In this document: piece by piece, positions 26,296-35,727 of the stretch
Position numbering within the stretch: the stretch's first letter is position 1
How the letters are laid out: each line of letters begins with the position of its first letter
DNA from: Flavobacteriales bacterium
GTDB taxonomy: Bacteria; Bacteroidota; Bacteroidia; Flavobacteriales_F; PHOS-HE28
NCBI GenBank assembly: GCA_016702645.1
Contig: JADJDP010000010.1
Location: forward strand, 1 to 64,000
Direction: 5' to 3'
DNA length: 64,000 bases
Made by a program: the position numbers and the translations under genes
The notes under the pieces: generated by a model
Told to the model about the DNA's origin: nothing
Databases searched by the model: none
What the model saw: only the letters and a program-made list of their open reading frames with translations

Positions 26296-26327
26296 AAGCC
26301 CTCGCCGAAAGGCGGGGCTTTTTGTTG
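26296..26327 (+). terminator. Terminator after the TPR lipoprotein gene
   Basis: AAGCCC-CGCC stem with a bulged T, GAAA tetraloop, GGCG-GGGCTT, then TTTGTTG. Confidence 0.8.
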
Positions 26328-26335
26328 TACGTTGG
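26328..26335 (+). promoter_or_regulatory. Possible -7 box for the small membrane protein
   Basis: TACGTTGG, 7/8 to consensus, 19 bases before the ATG at 26355, immediately after the terminator. Confidence 0.3.
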
Positions 26336-26354
26336 AGACGACGGAGATTGAACG

Positions 26355-26750
26355 ATGAAACTCCGCATGAACCTATTTGGAGTGGTGATGGATAGCGGAC
26401 TGGCGCTGACCATCGGAGCCATCCTCATGAATGGGCATGTCCTGTTATCACTCGTCTTCTTCGTCATCGCTTCCTATCCCATCATGCACTTGAAAAGAGT
26501 GGATCTGCTGGATGGCTTGATTCAGATTCGATACCCGCTAGCCCTGATCAAGAGAGAAGTGATGCTCCCTCCGCAGGATTTGATATCGTACCGATTTTCG
26601 GGAGGGCACTACACGGAATCGGGGTCTGTATTTGTGAAGTATCGTCGAGGAGAAAGAGAGAATACGCTGAAGATCCCTGTGGACGCTTCGGAGCGGCTCG
26701 CCGCGGAGTCCTGGTTTCGCACTTGGTTTCCGAATCACGAGCACCACTAG
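26355..26750 (+). CDS. Small membrane protein, unknown
   Basis: 131 residues. Two hydrophobic segments (about 7-27 and 29-46) followed by an 80-residue soluble domain 'LLDGLIQIRYPLALIKREVMLPPQDL', whose pattern resembles a PH-like (bacterial PH/YdbT) beta domain. Its codon and base use is more AT-rich than its neighbours, and the flanks contain a repeat, so it may be a recent arrival. No family assigned. Confidence 0.6.
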   Translation: MKLRMNLFGVVMDSGLALTIGAILMNGHVLLSLVFFVIASYPIMHLKRVDLLDGLIQIRYPLALIKREVMLPPQDLISYRFSGGHYTESGSVFVKYRRGERENTLKIPVDASERLAAESWFRTWFPNHEHH

Positions 26751-26817
26751 TGGTCTGTCGCGAACGTTGACAGTGTATTCCAAAACAACCGGGTTAGGCA
26801 CTCTCCGTCATTGATAC

Positions 26818-26914
26818 TGAACTTGTTTCGGCATCTGCTCTTGCTTCCCTTGCCCCAGCAGTGGATGAGCGCCAAATGCAGAATGCGTTGAACGCGGATG
26901 CTGAAACAAGTTCA
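26818..26914. repeat. 18-base inverted repeat pair in intergenic DNA
   Basis: TGAACTTGTTTCGGCATC (26818-26835) is inverted at 26897-26914 with one mismatch; 61 bases lie between. The arms contain the palindromic-looking GCTGAAACAAGTTCAGC type unit often seen in Bacteroidota intergenic DNA. No ORF inside. It occupies the middle of the 260-base gap between the small membrane gene and DUF6089. Confidence 0.6.
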
Positions 26915-26956
26915 GCATGACCGCTCACAGAGAACAGCCTGCTGCTGCAACAAAAA

Positions 26957-26991
26957 CAGAACGCCCCGCCAATTCCTAGCGGGGCGTTCTG
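26957..26991 (-). terminator. Terminator of the DUF6089 gene
   Basis: Perfect 13-base stem (CAGAACGCCCCGC / GCGGGGCGTTCTG); on the minus strand it is followed by TTTTTGTTG. Confidence 0.85.
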
Positions 26992-27010
26992 CTCAGATCC
27001 GTTGGTGGGC

Positions 27011-27988
27011 CTAGAACACGATCTTCTGACGGCGGATACGGGCGCGGTACTTCTTGCTGCCGCTCTTGTACTTGTAGAGCTTCCAGTCCGCAGTGATCTT
27101 CAGGAAGATGTAGGCATCCAGGTCCGTCTCGTCGCCGCGTTGCTCACCCGTGGCTGTAGGGTTCAGGCCCGCTTCGTAAAGAGGTCCCGTGCGCAAGCTG
27201 GGATCCGCGAGGTAGGCCGCGATATCACCGTTGGCCGCGCGGATGGAGGCGTTGTCGTAGTACTGGGTGCTCACATCATCGATGTAGTCCGTGAAGGTCT
27301 TCGTGTACTGCAATTCCAACCCGTCGCTCCTTTGTTTGGTGAAGGCCCTGCGAAGACCAACGCCCATCCGGATGCAGAGCTGGATGTTCTTGTACTCTTC
27401 AGCCCCTCCGGGCAATCCCTGACCCTCGGTACCAAGCGGCTGCAAGCGCACCCACGCATTGTTGAACTGGGCGCGAGGATCGAAATAGAAGCCGCCGACC
27501 CCTCCGAAGAAATAGAGCCCGAAGCGACTGCTCTTGGTGCCCTTGACACCGCGCAGGTCATAGATGTGGCCAAGCTCCTCCCGGTACAGGTGGATCTCGC
27601 CCACAATGCTGAATTCGATCACATCGGACTTGAAGTTCAGGTTCCGGTTCATCCGGAACGGCTCACTGGTGAGGTTGTCGTTACCGGCAAGCACACCGTA
27701 GGTCAGTCGCGCCCGCAAAGCGATCTTACGCGCGAGGTAGTACCGGAACGCGATACTGGCGGCGGGCCGGGTCTGGCTCAGTTCCAAGTCCCACACGAAG
27801 GGTGATCCGATCTGGTTCCGCCCCCCGAGTTCGCCGAGGAAGTTGGAGATGCCGAAGCCGAACTCCAACTCTTCCCGGTGGGTCTTCCAATAGCTGGACT
27901 GGCGGAAGTACTGCGCGCTTACCGGGCCGATGGCAAGTACACCCAGAACGATCGCGAGTAAGAAGAAGCGGGGTCGGGATAGCAGCAT
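27011..27988 (-). CDS. DUF6089 outer-membrane beta-barrel protein
   Basis: 325 residues. Signal peptide (FFLLAIVLGVLAIGPVSAQ), then alternating amphipathic strands typical of a small outer-membrane barrel: 'EELEFGFGISNFLGELGG' (family hallmark), 'IAFRYYLARKIALRARLTYG', 'YFFGGVGGFYFDPRAQF', and a basic Tyr-rich end 'YKYKSGSKKYRARIRRQKIVF'. Function unknown. Perfect -7 box upstream; own terminator, so monocistronic. Confidence 0.8.
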   Translation of the reverse strand: MLLSRPRFFLLAIVLGVLAIGPVSAQYFRQSSYWKTHREELEFGFGISNFLGELGGRNQIGSPFVWDLELSQTRPAASIAFRYYLARKIALRARLTYGVLAGNDNLTSEPFRMNRNLNFKSDVIEFSIVGEIHLYREELGHIYDLRGVKGTKSSRFGLYFFGGVGGFYFDPRAQFNNAWVRLQPLGTEGQGLPGGAEEYKNIQLCIRMGVGLRRAFTKQRSDGLELQYTKTFTDYIDDVSTQYYDNASIRAANGDIAAYLADPSLRTGPLYEAGLNPTATGEQRGDETDLDAYIFLKITADWKLYKYKSGSKKYRARIRRQKIVF

Positions 27989-28008
27989 ATGAGCGTAACC
28001 GGGGCGTC

Positions 28009-28037
28009 CAAATATAGACGGTTCCCTTGTACGGCAA
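28009..28037 (-). promoter_or_regulatory. Promoter of the DUF6089 gene
   Basis: Minus strand TTG (28037-28035), 18 bases, exact consensus TATATTTG (28016-28009); start codon 20 bases further. Confidence 0.6.
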
Positions 28038-28100
28038 GGAAACCGTCGTGGGTTCCATCCCCAAGACCCCTCGAAAGGCCGGTGGTTGCCTTGCATTTTT

Positions 28101-28652
28101 TCAACGCCCCATGGGAACGGGCCTTCCGGCGAGCCAATGGAGCACCACCCCTGCGCACACCGAAACGTTGAGCGAGTGCTTGCTTCCCCGTTGGGGAACT
28201 ACCACGCACTCATCGCAAACAGCGATCGCACCATCGGAAACGCCGTGGAGCTCGTTCCCGAAGACCAGCGCCACAGGCTCATCCACCGGAAGGTGCAGGC
28301 CATGCAGCGGACGGGCGTTCAGGGTCTGTTCCACGGCGATGACGCGATAGCCCCGTTCGCGCAAGCCCCTGACGGCGGTAGCGGCATCCGGCGCATGCTC
28401 CCATGGCACCGAAGCCGTGGCTCCAAGGGCGGTCTTCTCGATCTCCCGATGCGGCGGCAAGGGTGTGAAGCCGCAGAGCACCAAGCGCTCGACCCCGAAG
28501 GCGTCCGCCGTGCGGAAGAACGAGCCCACATTGTGCCTGCTGCGCACATCGTCAAGCAGGACCGTCACTTTGCGGTCCAAGCCAACAGCGTAGTCCTCAG
28601 GTTGGACCCTCCCCAATTCTTCCATGGAGAGCTTTCGGTCATCGGCGGGCAT
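28101..28652 (-). CDS. SpoU/TrmH-family RNA 2'-O-ribose methyltransferase
   Basis: 183 residues of the SPOUT class; methylates a ribose 2'-OH in tRNA or rRNA using SAM. The three motifs are visible: motif 1 'RSRHNVGSFFRTADAFG' with the catalytic Arg, motif 2 'ALVFGNELHGVS', motif 3 'VVPQRGSKHSLNVSVCAGVVL', which form the trefoil knot. Lacks an N-terminal RNA-binding extension. Target base unknown. ATG at 28652 preferred; ATG at 28625 also possible. Divergent from mutS. Confidence 0.88.
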   Translation of the reverse strand: MPADDRKLSMEELGRVQPEDYAVGLDRKVTVLLDDVRSRHNVGSFFRTADAFGVERLVLCGFTPLPPHREIEKTALGATASVPWEHAPDAATAVRGLRERGYRVIAVEQTLNARPLHGLHLPVDEPVALVFGNELHGVSDGAIAVCDECVVVPQRGSKHSLNVSVCAGVVLHWLAGRPVPMGR

Positions 28653-28698
28653 GGCGGGGCTGTCAGCAAATTGTGGGTGGGGGCCGCAGGGTCGGCCG

Positions 28699-28706
28699 TA
28701 CTTTTC
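28699..28706 (+). promoter_or_regulatory. Possible -7 box of mutS
   Basis: TACTTTTC, 7/8 to consensus, 37 bases before the ATG at 28744. Confidence 0.3.
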
Positions 28707-28713
28707 CGGCCGG

Positions 28714-28721
28714 TGAAAGTA
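28714..28721 (-). promoter_or_regulatory. Possible -7 box of the SpoU methyltransferase gene
   Basis: Minus strand TACTTTCA, 61 bases before the ATG at 28652. Confidence 0.3.
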
Positions 28722-28743
28722 GGTGCCGCAAGGCGCGCGGAAC

Positions 28744-31389
28744 ATGGCCAAGCAAGCGACCAGCGAGACCCCCTTGATGCGGCAATACGCCACCATCAAA
28801 GGCAAGTACCCCGATGCGCTATTGCTGTTCCGTGTAGGCGATTTCTACGAAACCTTCGGCAGCGATGCGATCACAGCGGCCCGTGTATTGGGCATCATCC
28901 TCACGAAGCGCAACAACGGTGGCAGCGATGTGGAACTGGCAGGTTTCCCGCACCATTCCATCGAGAACTACCTGCCCAAGTTGGTGCGGGCCGGTTTCCG
29001 GGTGGCGATCTGCGACCAGTTGGAAGATCCCAAGCTGACCAAGACCATCGTCGCGAGGGGTGTCACGGAGTTGGTAACGCCCGGGGTATCCTTCAGCGAA
29101 CACGTGGTGGACCGCCGCGACAACCATTGGCTTGCCGCCATCTGCGGTGGCAACGGGAGCTATGGGGTCGCTTTCCTGGACGTGACCACCGGTGAATTCC
29201 TCGTGGCCGAGGAAGATGCCGATGCGGTGATGAAACTCATCGATGGGCATGCCCCCCGCGAACTGCTTTTCCCCAAAGGCATGCGTGACGCGTTCGTGGA
29301 GTCCGCTTCCACCCGTTCGTACAGCTATGCACTGGACGACTGGGCTTTCGCCGACGATTTCGCGAGAGAACGTTTGCTCGCACAATTCGGGACCACCTCG
29401 CTCAAGGGTTTCGGCATCGATCACCTGAAGCTCGGACAACGGGCAGCAGGCGCTGTGCTCCACTATTTGGGCGAAGCACGTCATGATCGTCTTGCGCACA
29501 TCGCAAGCGTTCGCTGGATAAGACCCTCGGTGCATGTGGGCCTGGACCGCTTCACCATACGCAATCTGGAACTGGTCGCGCCCGTGAACGAAGGTGCCCG
29601 TACGCTGCTGCAGAGCATGGACCGCTGCGCCACGCCCATGGGCTCCCGTCTGCTGAAGCGATGGTTGCTCTTCCCCTTGCTGGACCGTGCGGCCATCACG
29701 CAGCGCCTCGATCGGGTGGAAGCATTGGTGGCTTCTCCGGCGCTCACCGAAGACATCGGGAACGAACTTGCGTGCATCAATGACCTGGAGCGACTGGCTG
29801 GGAAAGCGGCTGCAGCGCGGATCGCACCGCGCGAACTCCTGCAGATGCGACTGGCGCTCGAAGCGTCGGAACGCGTGCGCCAACTGCTGGCCGGAAAAGA
29901 AGGAACGCTCGCCGCAGCTTCATCGGAGATCCAACCACCTCTGGACCTCGCAGCGGCGATCACGGACGCCATCGAGCCAGAAACACCAGCCACGCTGGCC
30001 AAGGGTGGCGTGATCAAGAAAGGCGTGCATGTCGAGTTGGACGAGTTGCGCCACGTGACCACACATGCCAAGGAACTGCTCTTGGAGATCCAACGACGTG
30101 AAGGCGAACGCACGGGGATCGCTTCCCTGAAGGTTGGCTACAACAATGTCTTCGGGTATTACCTGGAGGTGCGCAACACGCACAAGGAGAAGGTGCCGGG
30201 CGAATGGGTGCGCAAGCAAACGCTCGTGGGGGCCGAGCGCTACATCACCGATGAATTGAAAACGCTCGAGGAACGCATCCTGGGTGCCGAAGAACGGATC
30301 CTCGCGTTGGAGACCGAACTCTTCGCCGCATTGGTGGAGAAGGTGGTGGCACGGATCGCCGGTGTGCAGTCAACGGCGCAGGCCATCGCCTCGCTCGATG
30401 TCCTGCGTGCGTTCGCGTTGAACGCAGTGGCGTTACGTTATTGCAAGCCGATCCTCGATGACGATCGTGTGCTGGACATTCGTGACGGCCGCCACCCGGT
30501 GATCGAACAGCAACTTCCCGCAGGCGAGCGCTATGTGGCCAACGACGTCCTCCTGGATCCCGCTGATCGCCAGCTGATCGTGATCACGGGCCCGAACATG
30601 AGCGGTAAATCAGCGCTGCTCCGGCAAACGGCGCTCATCGTGCTCATGGCGCAGGTGGGTAGTTACGTACCCGCGAAGGCAGCGCGGATCGGTATCGTCG
30701 ACCGGATCTTCACGCGCGTGGGTGCAAGTGACAACCTCAGCACCGGCGAAAGCACCTTCATGGTGGAGATGAACGAATCGGCCAGCATCCTCAACAACCT
30801 GAGCGATCGTAGTCTCGTTCTGCTGGACGAGATCGGACGCGGCACCAGCACCTACGACGGCATCTCCATCGCATGGGCCATCGCCGAATACCTGCACGAA
30901 CATCCCACGCATCCGAAGACGCTCTTCGCCACGCACTACCACGAGTTGAACGAGATGTCGGACACCTTCCCGCGCATCCGCAATGCCAATGTTGCCGTGC
31001 GCGAGATGGACGGTCGAGTGCTCTTCCTGCGCAAATTGGTCCCCGGAGGCAGCGATCGCAGCTTCGGGATCCACGTGGCACAAATGGCCGGTATGCCGAA
31101 GCCCGTGGTGGATCGTGCGAAGAAGGTGCTGGCGCATCTGGAACGAAGCCATGCCGGGGACCTCGGCGATAGCGGCGATGAACCAACCGCGAAGCGCACG
31201 TCCGTGAAGGGGCTTACAGCCGAACCCCAATTGAGCTTCTTCCAACTCGATGACCCCGCGTTGGAGAGCATCCGCGATCAGCTCAATGATGTCGACATCG
31301 ACACGCTCACGCCCGTGGAAGCCCTGCTGAAGCTCAACGAGATCAAGCGTATGGCGGGTGCGGGCAAGGTGCGTCTGAAGAAGGCGTAA
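28744..31389 (+). CDS. mutS: DNA mismatch repair protein MutS
   Basis: Recognises mismatches and small loops and starts repair. 881 residues, full length. Mismatch-binding 'FRVGDFYETF' (Phe-x-Glu motif near residue 38), connector and lever domains, clamp, then ABC ATPase: Walker A GPNMSGKS (about 616-623), 'STFMVEMNESASIL', Walker B 'LLDEIGRGTSTYDG', 'FATHYHEL'. C-terminal helix 'LTPVEALLKLNEIKRM' for dimerisation. Mutations here would give a mutator, but the frame is intact over 2.6 kb. YfhO-like gene follows after 9 bases. Confidence 0.97.
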   Translation: MAKQATSETPLMRQYATIKGKYPDALLLFRVGDFYETFGSDAITAARVLGIILTKRNNGGSDVELAGFPHHSIENYLPKLVRAGFRVAICDQLEDPKLTKTIVARGVTELVTPGVSFSEHVVDRRDNHWLAAICGGNGSYGVAFLDVTTGEFLVAEEDADAVMKLIDGHAPRELLFPKGMRDAFVESASTRSYSYALDDWAFADDFARERLLAQFGTTSLKGFGIDHLKLGQRAAGAVLHYLGEARHDRLAHIASVRWIRPSVHVGLDRFTIRNLELVAPVNEGARTLLQSMDRCATPMGSRLLKRWLLFPLLDRAAITQRLDRVEALVASPALTEDIGNELACINDLERLAGKAAAARIAPRELLQMRLALEASERVRQLLAGKEGTLAAASSEIQPPLDLAAAITDAIEPETPATLAKGGVIKKGVHVELDELRHVTTHAKELLLEIQRREGERTGIASLKVGYNNVFGYYLEVRNTHKEKVPGEWVRKQTLVGAERYITDELKTLEERILGAEERILALETELFAALVEKVVARIAGVQSTAQAIASLDVLRAFALNAVALRYCKPILDDDRVLDIRDGRHPVIEQQLPAGERYVANDVLLDPADRQLIVITGPNMSGKSALLRQTALIVLMAQVGSYVPAKAARIGIVDRIFTRVGASDNLSTGESTFMVEMNESASILNNLSDRSLVLLDEIGRGTSTYDGISIAWAIAEYLHEHPTHPKTLFATHYHELNEMSDTFPRIRNANVAVREMDGRVLFLRKLVPGGSDRSFGIHVAQMAGMPKPVVDRAKKVLAHLERSHAGDLGDSGDEPTAKRTSVKGLTAEPQLSFFQLDDPALESIRDQLNDVDIDTLTPVEALLKLNEIKRMAGAGKVRLKKA

Positions 31390-31398
31390 GCGTCGGTG

Positions 31399-34356
31399 AT
31401 GAACGCAGCGCTGGGCGATCCGCAAGAGACCTGGGCAAGGCGCTGGGGGTGGCTGGTGATCAGCGCGGCTGTGCTCCTCGCCTACTGGCCGCTCTCCACC
31501 TTCCAATATGCCTTGACCGACGGCGACACGCTGAACTGCTGGCTGCCTTGGCGATCCTTCATCTCCAGCTGCCTGAAGGACGGCCACTTCCCTTTGTGGA
31601 ACCCGCACCAGCAATTCGGGTATCCCATGCACGCCGATCTACAGGGGCCGGCATGGCATATCGAGTCGCTGGCCATCGGTGGCACCATCGGCCACAGCAT
31701 ATACACGCTCCAGTCGCTCTACCTGCTCTACCTCATCATCGGCGGGCTCGGTATGATGCGCCTTGTTCGTACGCTGCACAACGATGCGCGCATCGGCCTT
31801 GTGATCGGTGCAGCGTACGCGCTCGGCGGCTTCTTCACCGGGCACCAAATGCACTTCTACACGATCATCAGTGCTGCTTGGTTGCCCTGGCTCTTCGAAG
31901 CCTTCTTGCGGCTTCTGAAAGAACCGGGGTGGAAGAACGCGGCGCGTGTCGCGTTGGTGCAAGGGCTGTTGTTGACAGGAGGGAACCACACCTTCACCAT
32001 CATCGGTTGCTACATCCTGGTGGCGCTCTTCATCGTTCAAGCGTTGGAACACTGGCGGGCGAAGCGATGGGCCGGTGTTCGTGACCTGGTCAGCTGGTGT
32101 GCTGCTGCGGCCATTGGTGCGATGCTGATCGCTGCGGGGGTATTCCATGCATGGTGGGAAGCGAGCCCCGAACTCGCCCGTGGTGGCAGCCTGGCCTACG
32201 ATGCAGCGAAGGTGGATCCGGTGACCACCCGCTCGTTGATCTCGCTCCTGTTCCCCTACGCCACGGGAACCGACATGGAGCATCTTGGAACCGACGCGCC
32301 AATGGCGAACCTGTACACGGGCGCGCTCCTGCTTCCGCTGGCCATAGCCGCGTTGTTCCGCCGCCGGTCGAAATTCGAGAACGTGATGCTCGTCACCGGG
32401 ATCATCACCGGCATAGCCGCCCTTGGTGAAGCAACACCGGTTCACCGTTGGTTATGGTCCGCGCTTCCCGGCATGGACCTGTTCCGCTTCCCGGCCTACT
32501 TCCGCTGGTTCACCTGGTTGGCGGTCCTGGTGCTGGCCGCCGGGAGCTTGCGCGTTTGGTGGAATGGAACAGCGAAGCGTGCATCGATCGAAGTGCCGAT
32601 CATCCTCACCCTGCTGGTGGCCCTTCTCGTCGGCGTCCTCGCGGTCGCTGATATGAAGCCGGACGGCGAGGCTTTTTCGCTCTTCGAACGGATGCGCGCG
32701 ATGGACCTTGGTCGACGCGTAGTGCTCTGCGCGGCGGTAACCGTTCCGCTACTCATCGTCTCGATCGTCCTTGCCGTTCGGCGCAGGCTCACCTTTCCCA
32801 TCCTGCTCGTGCTCCTCTTGGTGGACATGGGTTGGAACACCTCCCTCGCACAATGGAACACGGCCGTATCGGATATCAAGCCGCGCTGGTTGCATGATCG
32901 CATTGGTTCGTTGAGTGAAGGACCGGTCATCCCGGAGACGGTACCTACACCACCTATCATGACAATGGTGAACGTCTGCACCACCTCGCACACAACACGC
33001 AGGTTTTCCTCGGCGGCTTCTCGCGCAACGGGGTGAACAGCTTCTGGCTTCGCAATGCGATGGAACTGGAGGTGGAGCACACCGCATTGTGGAATGCGAT
33101 GTCGCGCCAAGCCGTGGCCTACCTCGCGGATAGCATCATCCCGCTGGCGCGATACAGCCGCCATACGATCCGCGACCGTGATAGCGGACTTGTGGTGCTC
33201 ATGCACGACAACACCATCCCGGTCTTTCCGCGCAGTCCGGGTGACGAGGTCCGCATCACGGACTTCGACCCGAACACGTTCACCATTGCTTGCAGAGCGG
33301 CGCGGACATCACTGCTGGTGCTTCAGCAGAGCGCCTACCCCGGCTGGGAGGTGCTTGTGGATGGCCGCTCGATGCCACTGCTGCGCGTGAACGTCGCAGC
33401 CATGGGCGTGCCCGTGCCACATGGCGACCATACGGTCGAGTTCCGTTACCGCAAGCCGATCGTTGGCTGGTTGCTCGCCGTTTCACTCATCACCTTCTTC
33501 GGTCTGCTGTTCGCGATCGTCTTCATCACACCCGGTGCATTGGCCAAGGGAAGTGCCCTGATCTTGTTCGCCGCGGTCGGCTGGTCGCTCTTCGCCCATG
33601 GGCATGGAAGCCTGCCACGCGCGGAGGAAGGCATGAATGCGGCGATCCAAAGCCTGCCCGACAACGCTTCCGTGGTCTTGAACGACGACGGATCCAGCCC
33701 GATGCCAACCCAGGGCGACATGGTGGGCTGGCGACTACGCGCGGACGGCCCCCGATCGGTCGGACAAGCCGCATCGATCCTGCACGCCGCAGGAGAGCAC
33801 CGCACAACAGGGGCACCAGGAACTGAGCGCGAGATCCATTGGATCGATGCCGCGCTCAAGGCCGATCCAGCAGTGCGCGCGATGATACTCGACCACTACG
33901 ACATCGCACGCGCCACCGAGCAGGACGGTTCGACGGACCTACAATTAGCGCCCCGGAAGCATCCTGCGGAATGGCGTGCGCTGCACCAAGCAGATGATGA
34001 ACGGTGGTTGACAAAGGATGCGCCCTTTGGCAGCGGATGCGCGATCCCAATGGACAGCTTGGAAGAGATGGAGCAGAGGAAGTATCGTGGTTGATCTCTT
34101 GGCCGGTGCGCCGTACGAGGCCGATGCGAGCATCGTCTTTGAGCGTAAACGCGGGGACCTGACCACGGACTATCGCGCGCTACCCATCCGGGCACGAGGC
34201 ATTGGCGCAGAGCCCTGCTACGCCGTTCTACCGGTGGATGAGGTCCTTCGCTCCGGCGAAGTCCTGAAGATCTACCTCTGGTCGCACCAAGGAGACAGCA
34301 TTTCGGAAAAAGGCTTCCGCGTTCGTGTGGCACCGCGCACCTTCTACCGTTGGTGA
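31399..34356 (+). CDS. YfhO-like large membrane protein, two frame breaks
   Basis: About 985 residues after repair. A GT-C-type multispanning protein related to bacterial YfhO family (glycosylation of cell-surface polymers in Firmicutes; role in Bacteroidota unknown). About 11 transmembrane helices; the first loop has 'GDTLNCWLPWRSFISSCLKDGHFPLWNPHQQFGYP', in two short motifs typical of the family. Break 1 at about 32934-32936 (one base missing; repaired 'DGTYTTYHDNG'). Break 2 at about 34074-34078 (one base extra). Past it the protein continues as a beta-rich extracytoplasmic domain ('ASIVFERKRGDLTTDYRALPIR') to the stop at 34356. Probably co-transcribed with mutS. Confidence 0.75.
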
Positions 34357-34359
34357 TCG

Positions 34360-34390
34360 TTTGGAGCGGATCGGAACACGGCTATATTTG
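34360..34390 (+). promoter_or_regulatory. Promoter of tRNA-Gly
   Basis: TTTG (34360-34363), 19-base spacer, exact TATATTTG (34383-34390), 10 bases before the tRNA. A textbook Bacteroidota sigma-ABfr promoter, useful as the reference for the weaker ones here. Confidence 0.75.
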
Positions 34391-34400
34391 CCGCCCCATT

Positions 34401-34473
<73 letters not shown>

Positions 34474-34478
34474 CAGAA

Positions 34479-34502
34479 GATGCCTCCCTCACGGGGGGCA
34501 TC
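34479..34502. terminator. Hairpin between convergent tRNA genes
   Basis: GATGCCTCCC / GGGGGGCATC with one G-U pair and a TCAC loop; terminates tRNA-Gly and possibly the pdhB/tRNA-Leu transcript. Confidence 0.6.
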
Positions 34503-34523
34503 GCTCGTTGAAGCTGTTCTGGG

Positions 34524-34608
34524 TGCCCGGGGCGGGACTTGAACCCGCACAGCCCTTACGGACCAAGGGATTTTAAGTCCCTCGTGTCTACCATTTCACC
34601 ACCCGGGC
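34524..34608 (-). tRNA. tRNA-Leu (TAA)
   Basis: 85 bases with the long variable arm of class II tRNAs. Acceptor GCCCGGG/CCCGGGC, anticodon loop CTTAAAA in a GGGA/TCCC stem (anticodon TAA, reads UUA/UUG), T arm GCGGGTTCAAGTCCCGC. CCA not encoded. Begins 10 bases after the pdhB stop. Confidence 0.93.
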
Positions 34609-34618
34609 GGGCAGTCGG

Positions 34619-35602
34619 TCATTTCACCAAATACATCACCTCCTTCACGGCTTGGACCGTTCGGGCTACACTCGGGAGTGAGGCGTCGATCAAACCCGGA
34701 GCAAAGGGCAAGGGCGTATCGGCTTGGTTCACACGCAGCACGGGAGCATCGAGCGAATCGAAAGCGTCCTTCTGCACGCGGTAGGCGATCTCGCTGCTGA
34801 TGCTCGCCACAGGCCAGTTCTCGTCCACCACCACCAGCCGGTTGGTCTTGCGTACGCTGGCAAGGACGGTCGCGTGATCCAGCGGGCGTATCGTCCGCAG
34901 ATCGATCACTTCGGCATCGATGCCTTCCTTCTTCAGTTCATCGGCAGCACCCAAGGCCACCTTCATCATCTTCCCGAAGGAGACGATCGTAACATCCTTC
35001 CCTTCCCGCTTCACATCGGCCTTTCCGATGGGCAGCAAATACTCGCCATCAGGGATCTCGCCTTTGTCGCCGTACATGCGTTCACTTTCCATGAAGAGCA
35101 CCGGATCGTTGTCCCGGATCGCAGCCTTCAGCAGGCCCTTGGCATCGTACGGGGTGCTCGGGCTCACCACCTTCAGGCCAGGTACGTTGGCGTACATGGC
35201 CTCGAAGCTCTGGCTGTGCGTGGCCGCTAGTTGACCTGCACTTCCGTTGCCACCGCGGAACACGATGGGCACATGGAACTGGCCGCCGCTCATCTGCAGC
35301 ATCTTGGCCGCATGATTGATGATCTGGTCGCTCGCGAGCACCGCGAAGTTCCAGGTCATGTACTCTACGATAGGTCGCAGTCCGTTCATGGCAGCGCCAA
35401 CAGCGATCGCGGTGAAGCCCAACTCGGCGATCGGCGTATCGATCACGCGCTTCTCCCCGAATTCAGCAAGCATACCCTTGCTGACCTTGTAAGCACCATC
35501 GTATTCGGCAACCTCCTCGCCCATGAGGAAGACGTTGGGGTCACGGCGCATTTCTTCGCTCATGGCCTCGCAAAGGGCCTCACGGAACTGGACGGTACGC
35601 AT
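34619..35602 (-). CDS. pdhB: Pyruvate dehydrogenase E1 component, beta subunit
   Basis: Part of the alpha2beta2 E1 that decarboxylates pyruvate with thiamine diphosphate. 327 residues: 'FLMGEEVAEYDGAYKVSKG' (Glu for ThDP activation), 'DTPIAELGFTAIAVGAAMNGLRPIVE', 'HSQSFEAMYANVPGLKVVSPSTPYDAKGLLK', and the transketolase C-domain 'VIDLRTIRPLDHATV'. The usual partner pdhA is not adjacent. The branched-chain 2-oxoacid E1 beta is a close alternative; the motif wording favours PDH. The ATG is 45 bases after the -7 box. The tRNA-Leu gene follows 10 bases after the stop and may be processed from the same RNA. Confidence 0.92.
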   Translation of the reverse strand: MRTVQFREALCEAMSEEMRRDPNVFLMGEEVAEYDGAYKVSKGMLAEFGEKRVIDTPIAELGFTAIAVGAAMNGLRPIVEYMTWNFAVLASDQIINHAAKMLQMSGGQFHVPIVFRGGNGSAGQLAATHSQSFEAMYANVPGLKVVSPSTPYDAKGLLKAAIRDNDPVLFMESERMYGDKGEIPDGEYLLPIGKADVKREGKDVTIVSFGKMMKVALGAADELKKEGIDAEVIDLRTIRPLDHATVLASVRKTNRLVVVDENWPVASISSEIAYRVQKDAFDSLDAPVLRVNQADTPLPFAPGLIDASLPSVARTVQAVKEVMYLVK

Positions 35603-35646
35603 TGGTAGTGAGTGGTATGGGTCCCGGCTCAACGCCGAAAGGGAGG

Positions 35647-35654
35647 CGAAGGTA
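35647..35654 (-). promoter_or_regulatory. -7 box of pdhB
   Basis: Minus strand TACCTTCG, 44 bases before the ATG at 35602. Confidence 0.45.
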
Positions 35655-35695
35655 GTCGCCTCCGGCGGAGGTCCCGATCGGACGATGGCGGTGGT

Positions 35696-35703
35696 TACTT
35701 TCG
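35696..35703 (+). promoter_or_regulatory. -7 box of etfB
   Basis: TACTTTCG, 24 bases before the ATG at 35728; divergent from pdhB. Confidence 0.45.
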
Positions 35704-35727
35704 CCGCCCTGATCGTTCCGAAACCGT

